64,000 bases of DNA from NCBI GenBank assembly GCA_023151115.1, contig JAKLJP010000032.1, positions 3,227 through 67,226 of the forward strand, given 5' to 3'. Source of the DNA: Anaerolineae bacterium (GTDB lineage Bacteria > Chloroflexota > Anaerolineae > 4572-78 > J111). A model generated the notes under the pieces. The model worked only from the letters and a program-made list of their open reading frames with translations, ran no database searches and had not been told where the DNA came from. The position numbers were made by a program, and so were the translations under genes. Below, one piece after another: positions 57,899-64,000 of this stretch. The stretch's first letter is position 1; every line of letters starts with the position of its first letter.

Positions 57899-60800
57899 TC
57901 ACTCCGTCACCCGGAACACCCCCCCATCCCCGCGCCCAAACACCTCCGGGAAGTACATCTCCTCGGCGTGAGTGGGGATGACCCGGAACTCGCCGGGGAT
58001 GGAGGCGCGAATGGAGTAGGTATACTCATAGGTGCCTTTAGGCAGATAAGTGGCAAACAGGGCCGCCTTCTCGTCGCGCAGTTCGCTGTGCGAGAACCAC
58101 CACCAGCCGTAGCCGCCGCCCCAGGGATTGCGCCGGTCGGTGCGGGTCAGCTCCGGCTGCTCGCCGACGACGCTGGTGGTAGCCAGGCTGGCGTCAATAC
58201 CCTCGGTGCCGGCGGGGAAGGGGTCTTCGACCACGACGTAGTGCAAATCATTGGGGGCGATAATGGTCAGCTTGACCCGGATAATGTCGCCCACTTTGGC
58301 TTCGGTGATGGGTTTGCCATCTTCGTCACCTTCCAGGCTGTACTGGCGGGAGACGATAATCCCCCGGTCCAGCGCTTTGACTTCCTGCACCGGCTTGTAG
58401 TAGGTCAGGTAAGCCGAGTAATACAACCGCCCCGGCGACTCCTCGGACACGTCGCCGCCGAGCGGGTCGCGCTCAATCGCCAGCCGGTTGACGGCATCCG
58501 CCAGTAAATCTCCAATCTCCAATCTCAGCTTAACCGTTTCGTCAATATTCTCTTCATTGACCGTGCCTTCGCCCAACCCTTCGCCGTTCAAGGTGACATT
58601 CCAGGCATAGTTGCCTTCCAGTTCGCCGGTGGCCACCATAAAATCGGTCAGGCCGATGATAGCCCAGGCCGTTTCCTGGGTGGTTTCCCAGTGGCCGCCG
58701 TTCTCGCGGACGCTCATCAGCCAGCGCACGGCGTTAGCCAGCAGCGGGTGATCGGGCTGGATGCGCGACAGGGCGGCGATGATGATGGCCGTGCTGCGGG
58801 TGTCGGTGTTCATGGCGTAGTAATCCACCTGGGCCTCTTCCCAATGCGCCCCGGTCGCGCTGACAATGGCCGCACTGGTGATGTCGTCGAGCAGGGTGTC
58901 AATCTGGCTGGCATTTTCGTCCAGCAGGTGGATGGCCATGGCCAGGTAAGCCCGGCCAAAGAGGTCCAGCTTTTGCCGCTGATCAAATAGGGCGATGCTG
59001 CGGCCCAGATCGCCGGAGCCGGCTTCGGCCAGCACGTAGAGGATGAAGGCCTGGCGGTTGCCCTGCCACGAGTCCTCGATGTCTTTGGGGGCGGTCAGAC
59101 TGGCCTCCAGGTAAGAGATAGCCTGCTCGACCACGTAATCATCCACCGGGAAGTCGGCCCGGCGGGCCTCGACCAGGCCCAATAGGACGTAAGCGGTCAG
59201 GAAGGGGTTGCTCTCGTCCAGCACCCACCAGCCCCAGCCGCCGTCCACGTGCTGCTGGCTGTAGAGCCGCTGTAAACCCAGGCCGACCAGTCCGGGCAGC
59301 TTCGCTTCCAGTTCCGGGTTGTTCATGTTGAGCTGCTCGTAAGCGCGGAAGGTGAAGACGTTGGGCAAAAAGCGGCTGACCGTCTGCTCGGTACACTCGT
59401 AGCGGAAATGCTCCAGGTAGGTCAGCCCATCGCGCATGCCGGCGGCCAGGCTGGGGTCTACGCTCACGGTCAGGTCGCCCTGGGTCGGGTCGAAATTGGC
59501 CGGGAGCGCAATGCCTTCGGTGCGCGTGCCGTCTTCGACCAGCACCCCAGCAGTGGCGACGGTTTCCGGCGTGCTAAAGCGATAGATGGGCAGGTCAAAG
59601 GTCAGCGCGTCGCCGTAATCGGCGGATTTCGCGCCCATGGTCAGGCTGGCCGTTTCGGCATCCGTGACCGTCACCTTGAACTCAACCTTGATGCGTTCTC
59701 CATTCTTGACCTCTAGAGTAGGTGTACCCTCGCTCTGCCATTCGCCATTCGCTATTCGCCATTCCCCAATCTCTAACCCTGCCGCCTCAAACCTGGCTTC
59801 GACCTCCTGCGTTGCTTGGGTATTGTTCTGGACAATCAGGCCCAAGACGGCCTCATCGCCGACCACAAAGAAGCGCGGGGCGACCGGGCGGACCAGCAGC
59901 GGCTTGGCGCTGACAATCTCGACCGTACTTTCGCCCACCAGGGTATCAGCCCCGGTGACGCCCTTGCCGGTCAGGGTCCAGGTGGTCAGGTTGTCGGGCA
60001 GCTTGGCCTCGACCGTGCCCTCGCCGTTTTCGTCGGTGGTGAAGTCGGCAATCCAGAGGGCCGTATCTTTGAACTCGCCCCGAATGTTGCCAAAGCCTTC
60101 GTCAAAGCCGCCGCCGCCGCCCTTGGCTTCGGGGGCTACGGCCAGGTTGATGCGGTCAATGGCCAGGGTCAGGCCGCCGGCGGTGGTCACGCCCAGACCG
60201 CGCGTGCGCCAGAAAGTGCTCAAAAGCTGGCCCGGTGTTTCCGGGGCCAGGGTTAGCACGGCCTTGTCTACCAGAGCCAGGGAGAGTTCGGCCTTGACCG
60301 GCTGGCCCTGCGCGTCGGTGACCTGCACCTTGTATTCGGCGGTTTCGCCGGGTTGGTAGGTTTCCTCGGCGGGTTTGTTGGGGGTTAAAGTAATTTGTAA
60401 CTGCTTTTCGCTGGTGTTGATGGGCAGGCTGGCGTAGCCGACCTTAAAGCTGGGCAGTTCGCCGCTGACCTGCTCTTCTTCGCCGACGGTAATCAGCGAA
60501 GGCGGCGAGATAACCACCACCGAGACGTACATGTTGGGGATCATCTCCTCGGTGATGGGGATTTCAAGCTGCTCGCTGTTGGTGGGCAGTTCGGTCACGT
60601 AGTGGTCGTAGATGTGGCCGCGCTCCAGCGTAACCAAAGCCTTGACCGTGCCGCTGTAAGGGTGAGGCACCAGCACCGTGGCCGTATCGCCGATGTTGTA
60701 CTCGCGTTTGTCGGCCACCAAATCAATCCGGTCGTTGTTTTCCTGCCGCCAGTTGACATACTCCGCGCCGCTGACCCACATGTAGGTTGAGGAACGGATT

Positions 60801-63800
60801 TCGTTGCCGGCGCGGTCGCTCCCACTGGCAGTGATTTTGTAGATGCCACCGTTGTCCGGGGTAAAACTGGCCACGGCTAAACCGTCATTAGCGGTGGTGA
60901 CGGTGGTGGTGAAAACCGGAATGTCTTCCACCACGCTGTCCCAGTAGAAAGAGCCGTCTTCATACTGCTTCTGGACGCTGTACCAGTTGTGCTCCGAGAA
61001 GACCAGTTGGACCTCCAGCTGCGGCGACGGCTCGCTCTGCCAATCTACGGTCATCACGTTGACCTGGTTCTCCTGGCCCGTTCGCCCCACGTATTCCTCC
61101 GGGCGCAGGCCGATGTAAAAATCGCCTTTGTGGACCACCGCGCTGGCCTGGGTAGCCACTTCCTGGTTGTTGAGGTCGGTGATGGTGATGTCGAAGGTAA
61201 ACCTCTGGCTGGCGATGCGCTCAGCGATGTCGGCGTCCACCTCAAAGGTGAAGCGGCCCTGGGCGTCGGTGACGCCTTCGCCCTCGGCAATCTGTTCGCC
61301 GTAGACGCCGTAGTTGTAGGCGTCGCTGCGGCTGAAATCGTAATCGGTAAAGTCGTAGTAGCCGTCGCCCTGGTAAGCAAAGCTGTAATCATCGGAGAGG
61401 ACTGTCCATTTGACGGCGGCGTTGGAAACCGGCCCACCGAAGAAGAATTGGGCGGTGGTGGTCACTTTGATGGTTTCACCGTTGGCGTATTCGGGCTTGT
61501 CGGTGCTGGCCTCGACGATATATTCCGGCTTGCGGTAGGCAGCCACCTGGAAATCGCTGTAAAAGGTGTTGTCGGTGTCGTAGGTGGCTTGAATGGAGTA
61601 GGAACCGAGGACGGCGTTCTCGTCCAGTTGGAACTCGCCGTTGACCGTGCCCATGTCGCTCAGGGGGAAATCCTCATTGAAGACCTCTTTGCCCTGTGAG
61701 TCGGTGATGTAGATATTCACGGTATCGGCGGCGGTGGGCAGACTGTAGCGGGCGTCGTCGTCGGCGCGGAGGACGCCTTTGAAGTAGACGCTCTGGCCGG
61801 GGCGATAAATCTTGCGGTCGGTGTAGAAGTGGGCGTTGTAGGGCTGCTGGTAATCCTCGACGCTGACGTTGTTGAAGCTGTAGCGGTCAATGCCGTCGGT
61901 CCAATTGCTGACGGTCACGGCGAAATTTTCATCCGGCTCACTGGCGTCGCCGACAAGGGCAATACGCGGTTCGTAGGCGTCGGGGCGCGGGTCGTACTCC
62001 ACTTTGGCCACGCCATCCTGATCGGTGCTGGCCTGGCCCAGCCGCTCCGAGGCCGTGGCCTGGCCGCTTTCGTAATCGTAGCCGCCGCCGGCCACAAAGG
62101 TCAGCGGCAAATCGGGCACAGGCTGGCCGGTTTGCAGGTCAGTCACCCAGGCCAGGGCTTCGCTGCCGGACGTTTTGAGGGTGATGTTATTCTGGCTGAC
62201 GACCAGGATTTGGCGCTCGCGGGCCTCGACAAAACTGGATGATTTGGCCTCCGGGTAAACCACGTCGGCGTCGGCGGTAGCTTCCAGGTAGTACAGGCCG
62301 GGCGGCAGCCGGTCGCCGAGGCCGCTGCGCGCCCCCAAATCAACCCGGTAGATGACACTGCTGTTCAACTCTGGGGTGGTATTGAGCGACCAGTCGGCGA
62401 TGAGGTTGGCCTGGTCGGGAAAATACTGGTCCCAGGCGTCCCACCAGTTGGTCCCGTTGAGTTGGATAAAGTCGTCCAGCGGCAGGCGATAGAGGCCAAA
62501 ATCTACCCGGCTGAGGTTACGCACGGTCACAAAGGTCAGGGTGTCGGTGTAGGCGTTGTAGGTGGCAATGCGGCCCGGCGTATGCATGAACAGCAGCGGG
62601 TCGGCGGCGCGGGTGGTCCAGGCGATGGTGGTCGGCGCGCCAAGCTGCTGGCCGTAGCGCCCTTCGATGTCTGCGCCGAGGGTGACGCGGTAGCTGCTGC
62701 TGGCCTCGATGGGGAAGTTGATTTCAAAGTTGGTATTGCTGCTCCACCAATAGCTGTAAACCTGGGTGGCGGCCACGGTCGGCTGGATGATCAGATTTTC
62801 GCCCAACACCAGGCTTTCCGGGTTCATGGGGGCGTTGAAAGTGATTTGCAGCGAGCCATACGGATCGGCCGCTTCGTCGCCATCGGCGGGGTAGCTGCTG
62901 GTCACAGCCGGGTAGGGGGTGACGGTAAAGCTGGCGCTGTAATCATTTTGGGTTTCGGCCTGGCCGATGGTTCCTTTGACCCCGGCCGGCAGTTCGATCC
63001 GGTAAACGGTCTCAAAGTCAAGCGTTACATCCGGGGTAAATTGAACCGTTTCCACGCCGACTGTCTCCGGGCCGGCCCCTTCGGCGTAGAGGTAGTCGTA
63101 GTAGCCGGGGTCGTCGGGACCGGGCGGCGGTGGGGTTAGACCCTCAGCCGCCCAGGCAAATTTGCCGGGAATGGTTTCGCCGGTGCTGTCGTTGACCAGT
63201 TTAAAGGCTGCTTCGACGCTCTGGCGGTTCATGGCCTGATTGAAGGTGACGCTGATAACCGGCGTCGGGCTGACGTAGACATCGCCGTTGGCCGGCAGGC
63301 TGGCCACGGCGGCGGGGGTCACAGTGGTGAAAATCCACTCGTAGTCATCTTCCAACTCGGCCTGACCCAGCGCATCCTTCAAGCCCTGGCCGACGCGGGC
63401 GGTGTAGGTAGTGGCCGGTTCAAAGCCTTTGTCCGGCGTAAATTGATAAATGGAGGTGTTGAGCCACTCGCCTTTGCCTGTTACCGGCGGGGTAAAGGTG
63501 AGCGGTTGGGGCAGGCTGGCCGCATCTTCGATGGCGTTCAAGGGCACGACCGGGCGGTTAAAGAGCACGGTCACAATCGTATCGGGCAAAATTTCGGCGG
63601 CGTCGTTGGCCGGCTGGACGTTGGTCACTTCCAGAGAGCCAACCGCGCTGAAGCGCAGTTCAAAGGGACGCTGCATAGCCAGGCCAGCCTGGCTCTGGGC
63701 CGACTCGATGACCCGGACGCGGTAGCGTTCGCCCCGTTTGAAGCCGTCTTTGGGGCTGAACTGCATCGTCTGGTCATCGGTCCAGGTAAAGGTTCCATCC

Positions 63801-64000
63801 ACGCTGGCCCCCGGCTCGATGGCAAAGGCTTTCTCGACGCTCTCGCGGTCCATCGGCTGGTCAAAGGTGATTTCTATCGGCGCGTCGAGGGGCTGCTCCT
63901 GGCCTGCTTCGGGCGAGGTGCGTAAAACCATTGGAGGCAGCGGTTCGGGCGTGGCGGTTGGGGGGGCGGGGGGTTCGGTGGGTTCAGCCGTGGCCTCAAG
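57899..64000 (-). CDS. Alpha-2-macroglobulin family protein (5' partial)
   Basis: At least 2033 residues; the frame is open to the window edge and the most 5' visible codons (EATAEPTEPPAPPTAT) are a Thr/Pro linker expected after a lipoprotein or signal region outside. About four Ig-like repeats ('FDQPMDRESVEKAFAIEPG' type) come first, then MG and bait-region-like domains with 'YNAHFYTDRKIYRPGQSVYF', and the thioester domain with CTEQ in FRYECTEQTVSRF (codons at 59384-59395). The internal thioester can therefore form. Bacterial relatives trap proteases in the periplasm or at the surface. In-frame repeat insertion at 59739-59773. Confidence 0.9.
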   Translation of the reverse strand, partial: LEATAEPTEPPAPPTATPEPLPPMVLRTSPEAGQEQPLDAPIEITFDQPMDRESVEKAFAIEPGASVDGTFTWTDDQTMQFSPKDGFKRGERYRVRVIESAQSQAGLAMQRPFELRFSAVGSLEVTNVQPANDAAEILPDTIVTVLFNRPVVPLNAIEDAASLPQPLTFTPPVTGKGEWLNTSIYQFTPDKGFEPATTYTARVGQGLKDALGQAELEDDYEWIFTTVTPAAVASLPANGDVYVSPTPVISVTFNQAMNRQSVEAAFKLVNDSTGETIPGKFAWAAEGLTPPPPGPDDPGYYDYLYAEGAGPETVGVETVQFTPDVTLDFETVYRIELPAGVKGTIGQAETQNDYSASFTVTPYPAVTSSYPADGDEAADPYGSLQITFNAPMNPESLVLGENLIIQPTVAATQVYSYWWSSNTNFEINFPIEASSSYRVTLGADIEGRYGQQLGAPTTIAWTTRAADPLLFMHTPGRIATYNAYTDTLTFVTVRNLSRVDFGLYRLPLDDFIQLNGTNWWDAWDQYFPDQANLIADWSLNTTPELNSSVIYRVDLGARSGLGDRLPPGLYYLEATADADVVYPEAKSSSFVEARERQILVVSQNNITLKTSGSEALAWVTDLQTGQPVPDLPLTFVAGGGYDYESGQATASERLGQASTDQDGVAKVEYDPRPDAYEPRIALVGDASEPDENFAVTVSNWTDGIDRYSFNNVSVEDYQQPYNAHFYTDRKIYRPGQSVYFKGVLRADDDARYSLPTAADTVNIYITDSQGKEVFNEDFPLSDMGTVNGEFQLDENAVLGSYSIQATYDTDNTFYSDFQVAAYRKPEYIVEASTDKPEYANGETIKVTTTAQFFFGGPVSNAAVKWTVLSDDYSFAYQGDGYYDFTDYDFSRSDAYNYGVYGEQIAEGEGVTDAQGRFTFEVDADIAERIASQRFTFDITITDLNNQEVATQASAVVHKGDFYIGLRPEEYVGRTGQENQVNVMTVDWQSEPSPQLEVQLVFSEHNWYSVQKQYEDGSFYWDSVVEDIPVFTTTVTTANDGLAVASFTPDNGGIYKITASGSDRAGNEIRSSTYMWVSGAEYVNWRQENNDRIDLVADKREYNIGDTATVLVPHPYSGTVKALVTLERGHIYDHYVTELPTNSEQLEIPITEEMIPNMYVSVVVISPPSLITVGEEEQVSGELPSFKVGYASLPINTSEKQLQITLTPNKPAEETYQPGETAEYKVQVTDAQGQPVKAELSLALVDKAVLTLAPETPGQLLSTFWRTRGLGVTTAGGLTLAIDRINLAVAPEAKGGGGGFDEGFGNIRGEFKDTALWIADFTTDENGEGTVEAKLPDNLTTWTLTGKGVTGADTLVGESTVEIVSAKPLLVRPVAPRFFVVGDEAVLGLIVQNNTQATQEVEARFEAAGLEIGEWRIANGEWQSEGTPTLEVKNGERIKVEFKVTVTDAETASLTMGAKSADYGDALTFDLPIYRFSTPETVATAGVLVEDGTRTEGIALPANFDPTQGDLTVSVDPSLAAGMRDGLTYLEHFRYECTEQTVSRFLPNVFTFRAYEQLNMNNPELEAKLPGLVGLGLQRLYSQQHVDGGWGWWVLDESNPFLTAYVLLGLVEARRADFPVDDYVVEQAISYLEASLTAPKDIEDSWQGNRQAFILYVLAEAGSGDLGRSIALFDQRQKLDLFGRAYLAMAIHLLDENASQIDTLLDDITSAAIVSATGAHWEEAQVDYYAMNTDTRSTAIIIAALSRIQPDHPLLANAVRWLMSVRENGGHWETTQETAWAIIGLTDFMVATGELEGNYAWNVTLNGEGLGEGTVNEENIDETVKLRLEIGDLLADAVNRLAIERDPLGGDVSEESPGRLYYSAYLTYYKPVQEVKALDRGIIVSRQYSLEGDEDGKPITEAKVGDIIRVKLTIIAPNDLHYVVVEDPFPAGTEGIDASLATTSVVGEQPELTRTDRRNPWGGGYGWWWFSHSELRDEKAALFATYLPKGTYEYTYSIRASIPGEFRVIPTHAEEMYFPEVFGRGDGGVFRVTE
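59739..59773. repeat. Heptad tract inside the alpha-2-macroglobulin gene
   Basis: CATTCGC, CATTCGC, TATTCGC, CATTCCC, CAATCTC in perfect 7-nt phase. On the minus strand it encodes the heptapeptide-like repeat GEWRIAN GEWQSEG. Confidence 0.88.

Overview
The window looks like a chromosomal segment from a moderately GC-rich bacterium, most likely a member of the Chloroflexota (Anaerolineae-like); this is inference from gene content. The pointers are a long dcw (division and cell wall) cluster carrying ddl, mraZ and complete mur/fts genes; the phosphomutase (MSMEG_4193-like) / DUF3090 / SCO1664-like kinase trio; a large bacterial alpha-2-macroglobulin with Ig-like repeats; and sigma70-type promoters. 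No rRNA, tRNA, CRISPR array, prophage or complete insertion sequence was recognised.

Layout. 0-16.6 kb holds housekeeping and metabolic genes in mixed orientation: a DMT exporter end, an MFS exporter, a DnaB-like ATPase, an AMMECR1 protein, a membrane-anchored C39-like peptidase with TPRs, iron alcohol dehydrogenase, a short-chain epimerase, a WecA/TagO-type sugar-phosphate transferase, SixA phosphatase, a LURP-one-like protein, a GNAT acetyltransferase, glycogen debranching enzyme, an AI-2E permease, and the phosphomutase/DUF3090/SCO1664 trio. 16.7-20.6 kb (minus) is a three-gene membrane module related to complex I / Mrp antiporter subunits without any peripheral-arm genes. 20.9-40.8 kb (minus) is one dcw cluster in the order mraZ, rsmH, ftsL-like, ftsI, murF, mraY, hypothetical, murD, ftsW, murG, two tandem paralogous membrane proteins, murC, small ORF, murB, ddl, ftsQ, ftsA, ftsZ. 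It is read from a promoter carrying six helically phased MraZ boxes and a LexA-type palindrome. 41-45.6 kb (plus) has GDP-sugar genes (rmd-like, gmd) and a DUF2085 / ubiX / arginase-like operon behind a canonical promoter.

45.6-57.8 kb is accessory and decaying. It contains a corA remnant, a GH-CotH-CARDB fusion, a frameshifted DUF1772 remnant, a subtilase with a divergent gene resembling its own propeptide, a membrane patatin-like lipase, a 62-codon remnant, and a type II restriction-modification unit whose nuclease gene (DUF4928-like) is broken while vsr and dcm remain open. 57.9-64 kb is a very large alpha-2-macroglobulin gene running off the window.

The most unusual signal is non-genic. 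Many intergenic gaps, and several coding regions (murB, murC, the 85-codon ORF upstream of murB, alpha-2-macroglobulin), contain short tandem tracts. Most have a strict 7-nt period, but each locus uses a different word. The tracts usually come as a purine-rich tract followed by a pyrimidine-rich tract, and they often supply the stop codon and last few residues of the adjoining gene. Superimposed are at least three families of short perfect palindromes (CTCGTTCCC..., TTCGATACGG..., ACCGCC...). Together they look like an active intergenic repeat ecology that has not been spared by essential cell-wall genes.
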